A stretch of DNA of 64,000 nucleotides from Gammaproteobacteria bacterium (GTDB lineage: Bacteria; Pseudomonadota; Gammaproteobacteria; Steroidobacterales; Steroidobacteraceae), in contig VGUJ01000002.1 of NCBI GenBank assembly GCA_016874235.1, positions 124,001 to 188,000 on the forward strand. Direction: 5' to 3'. Of the stretch, positions 36,399 through 45,889 are shown in pieces. Position 1 is the stretch's first letter, and every line of letters begins with the position of its first letter. Position numbers and translations under genes: made by a program. The notes beneath the pieces were generated by a model. That model saw nothing but the letters and a program-made list of their open reading frames with translations. It ran no database searches and had not been told where the DNA came from.

Positions 36399-37439
36399 TC
36401 AGGCGAGCTTGAGATCGGGCGGCGCTGCGCAACGCTCGAGCGCGCGTTGGGCGGCGAGCCACTCGGCCGACTCTCGCAACTTGTCCTGACGACCAGCACC
36501 CTTACCCCGCAGCCGTATACGACGCAGCGCTGCGGCGGCATCGTCTTCGGGCTTCCACCCCTCGAGCAAGGCGATGACGCTCTCGCGGTGATTGCAAACC
36601 GGTAGCACGTCGCAGCCGGCTGCGAGCGCACGCTCAGCACGCTCGATGATGCCGCCCACAGCCGCCGCGCCTGCCATCGAGAGATCATCCGCGAAGACCA
36701 CGCCCTGGAAGCGCAGCTCATTGCGCAGATAACCGCGGATCCAGCGTCGTGAGGCACTCGCCGGCACGTCATCGATCTCCGGGTAGAGCACGTGTGCAAC
36801 CATCACACCGGCGAGCCCGTTCTCGATGAGCACGCGATACGGACGGATATCGGGCTCGAGATCGGCCAAGCTGCGTCGATCGACGGGCAAGGCGTGGTGC
36901 GAATCGGCCACCACGGCACCATGTCCCGGAAAATGTTTGGCGGTGGCGACCATGCCGGCGGCACGCATACCGTGCGTATAGGCCACGGCGAGCTCACCGA
37001 CGACCCCCGCATCCGCGTGGAACGATCGATCCCCGATGACTTCGCTCACACCGAAGTCGAGATCGACGCAGGGTGCAAAGGACAGATCGACCCCGACATC
37101 GCGAAGTTCCGCGGCCATCAACCATCCGAGCTCACGGGCGAGCGTAAGTCCCCCCTGCTTCGAGGCGTCGTATTCATGACCGATGCGGCGCGCGGGCGGC
37201 AAACGAGAGAACCCTTCTCGAAACCGCTGTACACGCCCACCCTCATGATCGACACCCACGATGAGCGCGGGAGAGCGTACGGCGTGAATATCGGCGACGA
37301 GCTGCTGTAACTGCACGGGGTCGGCGTAGTTACGTGCAAAAAGAATGACGCTGCCGACCAGCGGATGCTGCAGCAACTCGCGCTCCAAAGGCTGCAACAC
37401 CGTCCCCTCGAGATCGATCATCAAAGGTCCGAGCGTCAT
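36399..37439 (-). CDS. nagZ: Beta-N-acetylhexosaminidase NagZ
   Basis: 346 residues. GVDHEGGRVQRFREGF, the catalytic loop KHFPGHGAV with DSH after it, and the nucleophile in VVFADDLSM are the GH3 NagZ signatures. It removes GlcNAc from anhydromuropeptides during cell-wall recycling in the cytoplasm. The start overlaps the rlmD stop as ATGA, so it is the last gene of a long operon. Confidence 0.95.
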   Translation of the reverse strand: MTLGPLMIDLEGTVLQPLERELLQHPLVGSVILFARNYADPVQLQQLVADIHAVRSPALIVGVDHEGGRVQRFREGFSRLPPARRIGHEYDASKQGGLTLARELGWLMAAELRDVGVDLSFAPCVDLDFGVSEVIGDRSFHADAGVVGELAVAYTHGMRAAGMVATAKHFPGHGAVVADSHHALPVDRRSLADLEPDIRPYRVLIENGLAGVMVAHVLYPEIDDVPASASRRWIRGYLRNELRFQGVVFADDLSMAGAAAVGGIIERAERALAAGCDVLPVCNHRESVIALLEGWKPEDDAAAALRRIRLRGKGAGRQDKLRESAEWLAAQRALERCAAPPDLKLA

Positions 37440-38758
37440 CGATCCACCTCCAAAACCGCTATCGACTCGACGTGCGTCGTGTGCGGGAACATATCGACCA
37501 CCCCGGCCGCTGAAAGTCGATAACCATGCTCACTGCAGAGCACCCCCACGTCCCTCGCCAGTGTGCCTGGATGGCACGAGACATACACCATGCGCGTGGC
37601 GCCGAGCTTGACGAGTCGCGGCAGCACCTCGATGGCACCCGCTCGGGGCGGATCGAGCAGGATGCGATCAAAACGACCGACAAGTGCCGCCGAACCGCCC
37701 TCCGGCTCAGCCAAATTTGCGACGTGAAAACTCGCATGAGTCAATTCATTGAGCTCGGCATTACGACGTGCTCGAGCGACGAGCCCGGCCTCCCCTTCGA
37801 TGCCGACGACCTCACGTACGCGCCGCGCAATGGGCAGCGTGAAATTCCCGAGCCCGCAAAACAGATCGAGCACTCGGTGCTCGGACTGAAGGTCGAGTAG
37901 CTCGATGGCGCGCTGCACCAGCGCACGATTCATCTCGCCGTTCACCTGTACGAAATCGGTCGGCCGAAATTCGAATCGAAGCTTTTCTTCGGGGAGTCGA
38001 TATTCGAGCGTGAGCGGGGATCCATCGAGCGAGATCATGCTGTCGAGCCCACCGGGCTGCAGGCAAATGCGTACGCGGTGTGTTCTGCCGAAATCGAGCA
38101 GCGCCACGCGGTCCGACTCACTGAGCTCGACCAAGTTGCGGAACACGAGCAGTACCCCCTCGTCGCCCACCGCCGCTTCGATCTGCGGAATCGACACCCG
38201 AGCCTCGAGCCCGGTCAAAAGTTCGGAGAGCGGTGTGATCAGGGCATCGAGAGGGGCTGCCAGCACTTCGCAACTTTCGAGTGCCGCCACGTAAGGCTTT
38301 TGACGCTCCCTAAACCCCACCAACACCCGTCCGCGCTTGGGGACCCACTTCGCACCGAGGCGCGCCCGACGACGGTAATTCCAAACGGGCCCTGCGAGCG
38401 GCTCGAGCCAACGCGCAGGCTCGACGCGTCCGATGCGCGACAGGGATTCAGCGAGCTCTGATTGTTTGGCGGCCAACTGGGCCGCCGGATCGAGATGCTG
38501 CAGGGCACAGCCCCCGCAAAAACCGAAGTGCGCACATTTGGGATCGACTCGCGAAGGCGATCGCTCGAGCACGTCGACGAGTACCCCTTCATCGTGCTGA
38601 CGATGCCGCCGAACCCGCTGGAACACGATGCGCTCACCCGGCAAGGCACCCGGCACGAACGCGGTCTTCGTGCCTTTCAGCACGCCCTCGCCATCATGAT
38701 TGAGCGCCGCGACACAGCCCTCCTCGGGCGGGCCCGGCGGTTTCGCGCCCCGACTCAC
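37436..38758 (-). CDS. rlmD: 23S rRNA (uracil-1939-C5) methyltransferase
   Basis: 440 residues from a GTG at 38758 that overlaps the exonuclease stop as GTGA; a longer upstream frame lies within that gene and is unlikely. The iron-sulfur cluster cysteines are in CAHFGFCGGC, with a further one in LESCEVL. The SAM site is LDLFCGLGNFTLPIA, and the catalytic cysteine is in YVSCHPGTLARD. A TRAM-like segment starts the protein. It makes m5U1939. Confidence 0.94.
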   Translation of the reverse strand: MSRGAKPPGPPEEGCVAALNHDGEGVLKGTKTAFVPGALPGERIVFQRVRRHRQHDEGVLVDVLERSPSRVDPKCAHFGFCGGCALQHLDPAAQLAAKQSELAESLSRIGRVEPARWLEPLAGPVWNYRRRARLGAKWVPKRGRVLVGFRERQKPYVAALESCEVLAAPLDALITPLSELLTGLEARVSIPQIEAAVGDEGVLLVFRNLVELSESDRVALLDFGRTHRVRICLQPGGLDSMISLDGSPLTLEYRLPEEKLRFEFRPTDFVQVNGEMNRALVQRAIELLDLQSEHRVLDLFCGLGNFTLPIARRVREVVGIEGEAGLVARARRNAELNELTHASFHVANLAEPEGGSAALVGRFDRILLDPPRAGAIEVLPRLVKLGATRMVYVSCHPGTLARDVGVLCSEHGYRLSAAGVVDMFPHTTHVESIAVLEVDR

Positions 38759-39534
38759 GCGCTCTGCGGCGGCCAGGCCGCGAGGAACTCTTTGAAATGC
38801 GGCTCGCTCGAGGTCGACAGCAACTCGCGCACTCTCGCCTCTTCGGAGGCGAGCTCCGTGGCATCGATCTGCCCGCGCATCAATTGATAGCGCAGATAGA
38901 CGAGCCACGTGTTGAGCACATCGGTCTCACAGTAGCGTCGGATGCCGTCGAGGTTACCGTCGGCGTAGGCATCCCAGACCTTGTCGCCCGAGAATCCAAG
39001 CTTGCCCGGCAGACCGAGCAGATAGGCCATATCGGAGAGACTCGCCTTCGCCCGCGGCTGGAATCCCGACAGGACGTCCATGAGGTCGGTATGGCGCTCG
39101 TGATAGCGGCTGAGGTAATTGTTGAATCGAAAACTTTGATCTTCGCTGCCGTTTTCCCAATAGCGGCGAGCCACGACGCGGTGCTTGAGCGCGCGGTAAT
39201 GCAGCACGGGCAAGTCGAAGCCGCCTCCGTTCCAGGAGACGAGCGTCGGCGTGTATCGATCGATTCCCTCAAAGAAACGCGTGACGAGTTCACGCTCGTC
39301 GGAACCGAGATCACCGAGACTCCAAACCTTGAGCGTGTCACCGCGACGCAGCACGCATGAGATCGCGACGATGCGATGCTGCTCGTACGGCAAAAACTCG
39401 CTGCCTCCATGCTGACGCGCATGGGCGAACATCGCCTTGGCGATCTGGCCGTCCGACAAACCCTCGAGACCGAGCACGGCACGGCCGAGCTCGATGTCGG
39501 GAACGGTTTCGATGTCGAAGACGAGTACCGTCAT
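38755..39534 (-). CDS. Predicted 3'-5' exonuclease related to PolB (DEDDy)
   Basis: 259 residues. VFDIETVPD carries the first acidic pair, [12 protein letters not shown] the second site, and [14 protein letters not shown] the tyrosine-type third motif. This is the arrangement of the PF10108 stand-alone exonuclease family, related to DNA polymerase B proofreading domains. The biological role is not known. It overlaps pdxJ (ATGA) and rlmD (GTGA), so it is translated with repair and RNA genes. Confidence 0.85.
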   Translation of the reverse strand: MTVLVFDIETVPDIELGRAVLGLEGLSDGQIAKAMFAHARQHGGSEFLPYEQHRIVAISCVLRRGDTLKVWSLGDLGSDERELVTRFFEGIDRYTPTLVSWNGGGFDLPVLHYRALKHRVVARRYWENGSEDQSFRFNNYLSRYHERHTDLMDVLSGFQPRAKASLSDMAYLLGLPGKLGFSGDKVWDAYADGNLDGIRRYCETDVLNTWLVYLRYQLMRGQIDATELASEEARVRELLSTSSEPHFKEFLAAWPPQSA

Positions 39535-40262
39535 GAGCGTGCCGCCAGCATGAGCGCCTTCATGTCGCGCACCGCAGCGGGTAGTCCCGCGAAAATGGCG
39601 CGGCCGACGATGGAATGGCCAATATTGAGCTCAACGATTTCCGAAATGGCCGCGACCGGCGTCACGTTGTCGTAGTTGAGACCATGCCCCGCATGCACTT
39701 TCAGACCGAAAGTCTTGGCAAGTCGCGCGCCTGCACGCAGCCGTTCGAGCTCACGCGCCTGTTCGTCTCCCGTCGCATCGCAATAACGACCCGTATGCAA
39801 CTCGATGACGGGCGCCCCCACGCGGACGGTCGCTTCAATTTGCGCGGGCTCTGGGTCGATGAAGAGCGCTACCCGAATACCCGTCGCCGCAAGCAAGGCG
39901 CAGCTCTCACGCAGACGACCGATCTGACCTACCACATCGAGCCCGCCTTCGGTCGTGATCTCCGCACGACGCTCCGGCACGAGGCAGCAATCTGCCGGAC
40001 GAATACGCCTCGCAATCGCGATCATCTCGTCGGTCACAGCCATTTCGAGATTCATGCGCGTCTTGAGCAGAGGACGCAGTGCTTCGACGTCGGCATCCTG
40101 GATGTGACGACGGTCTTCGCGCAGATGTAGCGTGATATTGTCGGCGCCCGATTGCTCGGCGATGAGCGCCGCCTCGACGGGGCTCGGTTGACGACCGCGC
40201 CGCGCCTGGCGCAGCGTCGCCACGTGATCGATGTTGACGCCGAGTTCGATGGTCCTTGTCAT
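39531..40262 (-). CDS. pdxJ: Pyridoxine 5'-phosphate synthase
   Basis: 243 residues. [16 protein letters not shown] at the N-terminus, [11 protein letters not shown] and [10 protein letters not shown] are PdxJ signatures with the catalytic histidine and arginine residues. It joins 1-deoxyxylulose-5-phosphate and 3-amino-2-oxopropyl phosphate to form vitamin B6. It follows recO after 6 nt. In E. coli acpS comes after pdxJ; here the exonuclease gene does. Confidence 0.97.
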   Translation of the reverse strand: MTRTIELGVNIDHVATLRQARRGRQPSPVEAALIAEQSGADNITLHLREDRRHIQDADVEALRPLLKTRMNLEMAVTDEMIAIARRIRPADCCLVPERRAEITTEGGLDVVGQIGRLRESCALLAATGIRVALFIDPEPAQIEATVRVGAPVIELHTGRYCDATGDEQARELERLRAGARLAKTFGLKVHAGHGLNYDNVTPVAAISEIVELNIGHSIVGRAIFAGLPAAVRDMKALMLAARS

Positions 40263-40268
40263 GACGCC

Positions 40269-41030
40269 TTAGGTCTCCTTGTTGCGACGTCGCCCGATCA
40301 CCGCTCGCGCCACGTCTCGGGTGCGCAAGTCCCGCCCCTCGAGCGCGTGATCGAGCGCCACACGCAGCACGCTACGCGCCGTCTCGAGCACCGCTGCATC
40401 GTCGTATCGGTCTTCAGCGATGCCGAGCAATTCATGACCCCGAAAGACCGTGCCCTGCTGCGCGCCGCCCGACACTTCGGTGAAGCCGAGTTCAGGGTGG
40501 AAATGATAATACGCATCATCCTTGAGCGCCTGACCCTCGCGCGCTTCGCTACGGAACTCAACCCCGTAGCCGAGCAGATCGAGCAACTGCCGCTCAAACC
40601 GACGCAGCACTGCCGCGATCTCCTCGTCCGCCCGCAAGCGGTTGAGACTCTCGTGATACAGGTCAAACACCAAAGGCTGGGGATCGTGGCGCGTGGTGAG
40701 CTTCAACACGAGCTCATTGAGATACCAGGCGCTGAGTAGCGCTGCCGCAGGCAGGGGCTTGAGTGCCTCGTCACCCTCGCGAGCACCGGCTGCCTCCACC
40801 TGCGTCAATTGACCCGCATCGCCGCTGCCGCTCCACGAGGCGAGCAACAGCCGGAACGGCTGCAGCAACGAGGCGGAGCGGGACTTCGGTCCGCGCACGC
40901 CGCGCGCGAACAGCGTCAGACGCCCGTGATCGCGTGTGAACACATCGAGCATACGGCTCGTGTCGCGCCACGGACGATGATGCAGCACGTACAGCGGCGC
41001 GAGATCAACCCGACGACCACCCTTGCCCAT
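40269..41030 (-). CDS. recO: DNA repair protein RecO
   Basis: 253 residues. The N-terminal OB-fold (PLYVLHHRPWRDTSRMLDVFTRDHGRLTLFARG, residues about 12-44) and a helical C-terminal half (LSAWYLNELVLKL; LYHESLNRL; FERQLLDLLGYG) match RecO. It loads RecA onto SSB-coated DNA with RecR in gap repair. It lies 9 nt after era. Confidence 0.94.
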   Translation of the reverse strand: MGKGGRRVDLAPLYVLHHRPWRDTSRMLDVFTRDHGRLTLFARGVRGPKSRSASLLQPFRLLLASWSGSGDAGQLTQVEAAGAREGDEALKPLPAAALLSAWYLNELVLKLTTRHDPQPLVFDLYHESLNRLRADEEIAAVLRRFERQLLDLLGYGVEFRSEAREGQALKDDAYYHFHPELGFTEVSGGAQQGTVFRGHELLGIAEDRYDDAAVLETARSVLRVALDHALEGRDLRTRDVARAVIGRRRNKET

Positions 41031-41039
41031 GATCGCCCG

Positions 41040-41957
41040 TTACTCGAGTCCGAGCGTGCGCAGCGCCTGAGCGTTATCGGCCCAGTTCTCGCGCACCTTT
41101 ACCCAAAGCTCGAGATGGCATCGACGGCCGAGCAGCGCGATGATTTCGCGACGCGAGGTACTGCCCACACGCTTCAAGCGCGCACCGCCCGCCCCGATGA
41201 CGATGGGTTTTTGACCCTCACGATCCACCCAGATCACAGCGTGGATCACGTCGCGCTTGCTGCCTTGATCGACCTCGCGCTCCATGCGTTCAATCTCGAC
41301 GGCGATGCCATACGGCACTTCCTGGTTGAGCTCAAGAGTCAGTTTTTCGCGAATGATTTCCGTGATGCGAAAACGCGGATCGCGATCGGTACGATCCGAT
41401 TCGTCGAAGAGCTGAGGCGACTGCGGCAACTCGCGCCCGATCACTGACACGAGCTCTTCGAGATTTTCTTGACGCGCGGCCGACACCGGTACAATGGCGC
41501 GGAACGGGTGACACTCGGCGAGCTGCTGGATGAACGGCAGCAGACTCTCGCGGGGTCGCGCCAAATCCGCCTTGCTCACCACCGCGATGGCCGGACGACC
41601 GCTGTCGCGAATACGCTGCATCACCGCTTCGTCTTCTTCGGTCCAACGCAGACCCTCGATGACGAAGACGACGAGATCAGCATCCACCAACGCCGAGGCG
41701 GCCGTACGATTCATTGCGCGATTGAGTGCGCGCTTGCCCCCGGCGTGCAAACCCGGCGTATCGACGAAGGCGATCTGCAGCCCCGGTCGATTCACGAGTC
41801 CTACGATACGGTGACGCGTAGTCTGTGGCCGCGGCGTGACGATCGAGAGCTTCTCGCCCACGAGCGCGTTGAGCAGCGTCGACTTGCCGACGTTCGGGCG
41901 CCCAACGAGCGCGGCGAAGCCCGCTTTGAAGTCTGGGTGGGGCGTCTCGTCCGTCAT
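41040..41957 (-). CDS. era: GTPase Era
   Basis: 305 residues. G1 is GRPNVGKSTLLN (about residues 19-30), G3 is DTPGL, G4 is SKAD. The C-terminal KH domain includes VIGAGGARLKRVGSTSRREI. Era assists 16S rRNA 3'-end maturation and 30S assembly. The start overlaps rnc by 4 nt, the classical rnc-era coupling. Confidence 0.97.
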   Translation of the reverse strand: MTDETPHPDFKAGFAALVGRPNVGKSTLLNALVGEKLSIVTPRPQTTRHRIVGLVNRPGLQIAFVDTPGLHAGGKRALNRAMNRTAASALVDADLVVFVIEGLRWTEEDEAVMQRIRDSGRPAIAVVSKADLARPRESLLPFIQQLAECHPFRAIVPVSAARQENLEELVSVIGRELPQSPQLFDESDRTDRDPRFRITEIIREKLTLELNQEVPYGIAVEIERMEREVDQGSKRDVIHAVIWVDREGQKPIVIGAGGARLKRVGSTSRREIIALLGRRCHLELWVKVRENWADNAQALRTLGLE

Positions 41958-42649
41958 GTGCTGACCTCGATTGTCTCGAGGATACGTTGCGCGGCCTCCT
42001 GTTCGGCCTTACGTCGGCTCGACCCCTCGCCGTGCGTCGACACCGCGAGCGCTGCGACGTCGCAACGCACCGTGAAGTGCTGCGCATGCGGCTCACCCTC
42101 GACGTGTTCGACGACGTAGGCAGGCAATCCATGTCCGCGCGATTGCAACCACTCTTGCAGCCGGGTCTTCGGATCTTTGAGCGCGGAGGCCTGAGGTAAG
42201 GCCTCGACGAGCGGCATCCACAACCGATGGACGAGCGTGCGAGCGACGTCGAAGCCACCATCGAGATACACCGCTCCGATCGTCGCTTCGAACGCATCGG
42301 CAAGTATCGACTGCCGACGGAAGCCCCCGGTCTTGAGCTCGCCCGAGCCGAGCTTGAGCTCCTCGCCGAGACCCATCTGATGTGCAAGACCCGCCAGCGG
42401 ATCAGCACTCACGAGGCTCGCCCGCAGACGACTGAGATCGCCTTCATCGGCCTCGGGGAAACGCGTGAAAAGCAACTCCGTCACCAGCATGTTGAGCACG
42501 GAGTCGCCCAAGAATTCGAGTCGCTCATTGTTGCGACCTGAGGCACTGCGATGCGTGAGCGCAGCCGTGAAGAGCGAAAGATCTTTCGCCTCATAGCCCA
42601 AAGATTGCTGTAACCAGCGCGACGGCCAGTCGGGACGCTGTGCGCTCAC
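41954..42649 (-). CDS. rnc: Ribonuclease III
   Basis: 231 residues. The signature ERLEFLGDSVLNML holds the catalytic acidic residues, and ADAFEATIGAVYLDGG holds the second site. A double-stranded-RNA-binding domain (DPKTRLQEWLQSRG ... GEGSSRRKAEQEAAQRIL) ends the protein. It overlaps lepB and era by 4 nt each. Confidence 0.97.
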   Translation of the reverse strand: MSAQRPDWPSRWLQQSLGYEAKDLSLFTAALTHRSASGRNNERLEFLGDSVLNMLVTELLFTRFPEADEGDLSRLRASLVSADPLAGLAHQMGLGEELKLGSGELKTGGFRRQSILADAFEATIGAVYLDGGFDVARTLVHRLWMPLVEALPQASALKDPKTRLQEWLQSRGHGLPAYVVEHVEGEPHAQHFTVRCDVAALAVSTHGEGSSRRKAEQEAAQRILETIEVST

Positions 42650-43731
42650 TCGATTCTCGTGAAGAGTCGGGACCAGTTGGGGCCGCCGCTGCGCTGCAGA
42701 TCCCAGTTGAACCAGATCGCACTCGCCCGACCGACGAGCAACGACTCATCGACAAAGCCCCAGACGCGACCATCCGAGCTGTTGTCGCGATTGTCACCGA
42801 CCATGAGGTATTGCCCTTCGGGCACTTTCATCACGCGATCGCCGAGATCGGGGTTGATGCCGGCGGTGGACTCGTTACAGATATACCCCTGCGGAATACT
42901 ACGATTACACGAGGACAGCGGCGGCACCGCGAGCATGTCGGAGCTCAGGCAATGCAGCACGCCATGACGACGACCGTCGAGCGCCTCTTCGGCGATGCGC
43001 ATATTTTGATAGCACCCGTCCTCGTATCGCCCCTGCTGGACGAGCGGTACCGGCGTGCCATTGATGATGAGCTGATCGTTACGCACCTCGACGAGATCGC
43101 CAGGAAGCCCGACCACGCGCTTGACGTAGTTGACTGCAGGATCTATCGGAAATCTAAATACGGCCAGATCCCCGCGCTCGGGGGTGCCGATCTCGATCAC
43201 CTTGCGATGCACCACCGGCAGACGCACACCGTAAGCGTACTTATTGACCAGGATGAAATCGCCATCGAGCAAGGTCGGCATCATCGAGTCCGACGGAATA
43301 CGGTAAGGCTCATAGAAAAACGAACGCAGTACGAGCAGCACGGCCATCACCGGGAAAAAACTGCGTGCATAGTCCACGGTTCCCGGCAGTTGCAGTGACG
43401 CGATCTCCCGACCAGCCGCTCGAGCCGCCGCCTGGCGACGCGGCGCGAGCACCCAATGATCGACCGCCCAGGCCATACCCGAGGCCACGGTGATGACGAT
43501 CAATACGAGGCTGAAATCGGCACGCTGCGCCGACATCAACTGGAAGAACCAGGCGATCACCACGATCGGCAACGCACCATAGAGCACGCGTATGACGAGC
43601 GGATCCGGCGTGGGCTGCCCGTCTTTGAGCACGAGTTGCCGGCTCGGGCGGACGAACCAGTCGTCGATCACGCAAAGGATGGCGATAGGCACCGCGAGTA
43701 GCGCCAACGTCGAAATCAGCAGTTCGAGCAT
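42646..43731 (-). CDS. lepB: Signal peptidase I
   Basis: 361 residues, longer than the 324 of E. coli. The catalytic serine is S149 in PSDSMMPTL, and the lysine is K204 in NYVKRVVGLPGD. GDNRDNSSDGRVWGFV closes the domain. At least three hydrophobic segments precede the serine (residues about 3-22, 48-66 and 124-139), the last leading into the catalytic domain. The gene starts 4 nt after the lepA stop. Confidence 0.96.
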   Translation of the reverse strand: MLELLISTLALLAVPIAILCVIDDWFVRPSRQLVLKDGQPTPDPLVIRVLYGALPIVVIAWFFQLMSAQRADFSLVLIVITVASGMAWAVDHWVLAPRRQAAARAAGREIASLQLPGTVDYARSFFPVMAVLLVLRSFFYEPYRIPSDSMMPTLLDGDFILVNKYAYGVRLPVVHRKVIEIGTPERGDLAVFRFPIDPAVNYVKRVVGLPGDLVEVRNDQLIINGTPVPLVQQGRYEDGCYQNMRIAEEALDGRRHGVLHCLSSDMLAVPPLSSCNRSIPQGYICNESTAGINPDLGDRVMKVPEGQYLMVGDNRDNSSDGRVWGFVDESLLVGRASAIWFNWDLQRSGGPNWSRLFTRIE

Positions 43732-43735
43732 GTGA

Positions 43736-45529
43736 TTACCTCCGGCCGACCTTGAGCACCGCCAGGAAGGCTTCCTGCGGGATTTCCACCGAACCGACCT
43801 GCTTCATGCGCTTCTTGCCCTCTTTCTGTTTCTCGAGCAGCTTGCGCTTACGGCTGATGTCGCCGCCATAGCACTTGGCGAGCACGTTCTTGCGCAGGGC
43901 CTTGACGGTGGCGCGAGCGATGACATGAGTGCCGATCGCCGCCTGCACGGCGACCTCGAACATCTGCCTCGGGATCAGTTCCTGCATCTTGTCGACGAGC
44001 TCGCGGCCACGCTGATACGCGTTTTCTCGGTGAACGATGATCGAGAGCGCATCGACCTTGTCGCCGTTGATGAGGATGTCGAGCTTAGAGAGCGGCGCAG
44101 ACTGGAAGTGACTGAACTCGTAATCGAACGAGGCATAACCGCGGCTCGCCGACTTCAGTCGATCGAAGAAGTCGAGCACGACTTCGGCGAGCGGCAGTTC
44201 GTATTGCAGCGAGACTTGGTTGGCGAGGTACTGCATTTTCTTTTGCGTACCGCGTTTTTCGGTGCACAACTGCAGCACGCCACCAACGTAATCGGGCGGT
44301 ACCAAAATATTGGCGATGATGATCGGCTCGCGAACGTCGGACACTTTGTTGGCGGGAGGCAGCTTCGCCGGGTTGTCGATGTATTCGTTGGTCCCGTCGG
44401 TCAGCCCCACCTCGTAGACCACGGTCGGCGCGCTCGTGATGAGGTCGAGATCATATTCGCGCTCCAGACGCTCCTGCACGATGTCCATGTGCAGCAAGCC
44501 CAAGAATCCGACTCGGAAACCGAAACCGAGCGCGCCGGACACCTCGGGCTCGTAATGCAGCGCCGAGTCGTTGAGGCGAAGCTTAGCAAGCGCATCGCGA
44601 AACGCCTCGTAGTCGTCGGCATTCACAGGGAAAAGCCCCGCGAAGACGCGCGGCTGCACCTGCTTGAACCCCGGCAGCTGCGTCACACACGGCTTGTTCT
44701 CAAGGGTGATGGTATCGCCCACGGGCGCGCCATCGATTTCCTTGATACCCGCGATGACGAAACCCACCTCACCCGCGGAGAGCTGCGGTGCCGCCATGGA
44801 CTTCGGCGTGAAGCGGCCGAGCTTGTCGACGAGCCACGCGCGACCCGTCGACATGACGCGTATCTTATCTCCGGCTCGCAGCGCGCCATTGACCACGCGC
44901 ACCAACGAAACGACACCTACGTAGTTGTCGAACCACGAATCGATGATGAGCGCCTGCAGCGGAGCCTCAGGATCCCCCTTCGGCGCCGGGATATGCGCAA
45001 TGATCGCCTCGAGGAGTTCCGGCACGTTCTCGCCCGTCTTCGCCGAGACGCGTACGGCATCTTGGGCGTCGATGCCGATGATTTCTTCGATCTCTCGGAT
45101 CACCTTCGGCGGGTCGGCCGACGGCAGGTCGATTTTATTGATGACTGGCAACACCTCGAGCCCCTGCTCGATCGCGGTATAACAGTTGGCCACGCTCTGC
45201 GCCTCGACGCCCTGCGAGGCATCGACCACGAGCAAGGCCCCGTCGCAGGCGGCCAGAGAACGCGAGACTTCGTAGGAGAAGTCGACGTGCCCCGGGGTGT
45301 CGATGAGGTTGAGTTGATAACGCTGACCATCGGCCGCGTTGTAATAGAGCGTGACACTTTGCGCCTTGATCGTGATGCCGCGCTCGCGCTCGAGCGCCAT
45401 CGAATCGAGCACCTGATTCTGCATCTCGCGGGCTTGCAAGCCCCCGCACAGCTGGATGAGGCGGTCGGCCAAGGTCGACTTGCCGTGGTCGACGTGGGCG
45501 ATGATCGAGAAATTGCGAATGTTCTGCAT
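43736..45529 (-). CDS. lepA: Elongation factor 4 (LepA)
   Basis: 597 residues. The GTPase domain has [16 protein letters not shown] (G1), [16 protein letters not shown] (G3) and NKIDLP (G4). The LepA-specific C-terminus [21 protein letters not shown] is intact. It acts on stalled or mistranslocated ribosomes. It heads the lepA-lepB-rnc-era-recO-pdxJ-exonuclease-rlmD-nagZ series. Confidence 0.98.
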   Translation of the reverse strand: MQNIRNFSIIAHVDHGKSTLADRLIQLCGGLQAREMQNQVLDSMALERERGITIKAQSVTLYYNAADGQRYQLNLIDTPGHVDFSYEVSRSLAACDGALLVVDASQGVEAQSVANCYTAIEQGLEVLPVINKIDLPSADPPKVIREIEEIIGIDAQDAVRVSAKTGENVPELLEAIIAHIPAPKGDPEAPLQALIIDSWFDNYVGVVSLVRVVNGALRAGDKIRVMSTGRAWLVDKLGRFTPKSMAAPQLSAGEVGFVIAGIKEIDGAPVGDTITLENKPCVTQLPGFKQVQPRVFAGLFPVNADDYEAFRDALAKLRLNDSALHYEPEVSGALGFGFRVGFLGLLHMDIVQERLEREYDLDLITSAPTVVYEVGLTDGTNEYIDNPAKLPPANKVSDVREPIIIANILVPPDYVGGVLQLCTEKRGTQKKMQYLANQVSLQYELPLAEVVLDFFDRLKSASRGYASFDYEFSHFQSAPLSKLDILINGDKVDALSIIVHRENAYQRGRELVDKMQELIPRQMFEVAVQAAIGTHVIARATVKALRKNVLAKCYGGDISRKRKLLEKQKEGKKRMKQVGSVEIPQEAFLAVLKVGRR

Positions 45530-45625
45530 CGGTTCCGAGGTGATCTCCCGGGACGACCCCGGGACGTTCGAAGGCGGCGAATTATACCGACTGGCGACCG
45601 TCGCGTTCGACGAGTTGATCCCCGA

Positions 45626-45889
45626 TCAGCGCGCCTTCAAAAGGCGCTCGATTTCGCCGGGATCGAGGTGAATGATCGCCACCGGCACCCCGTCCCACAA
45701 CAACACGGGGATCTTGTGACCATACCGGCGTAAAAGCTCAGGGTCGGAGTCGATGTCGAGCGTCTCGACCGGCGGCAGAGGCAGCGTCGTCGAGAGGCGA
45801 ACGAGGTCTTCGGCGAACTCCTCGCAGAGTCCACAGCCCTCGCGAGTCAGTAGAGTGAGTTTGCCGGGCGGGACATGACCGCCAGTCAC
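45626..45889 (-). CDS. Glutaredoxin family protein (DUF836)
   Basis: 87 residues. LTLLTREGCGLCEEFAEDL carries the CxxC redox motif, and KIPVLLWDG is the cis-proline loop of a thioredoxin fold. These short glutaredoxin-like proteins have no settled role. The start overlaps the rseB stop as ATGA, so it belongs to the rpoE operon. It is 96 bp before lepA. Confidence 0.83.
   Translation of the reverse strand: MTGGHVPPGKLTLLTREGCGLCEEFAEDLVRLSTTLPLPPVETLDIDSDPELLRRYGHKIPVLLWDGVPVAIIHLDPGEIERLLKAR

Noticed and set aside
43925-45733. 602-codon open frame antisense to lepA
   Set aside because: It lies over a fully conserved lepA and shows no domain.
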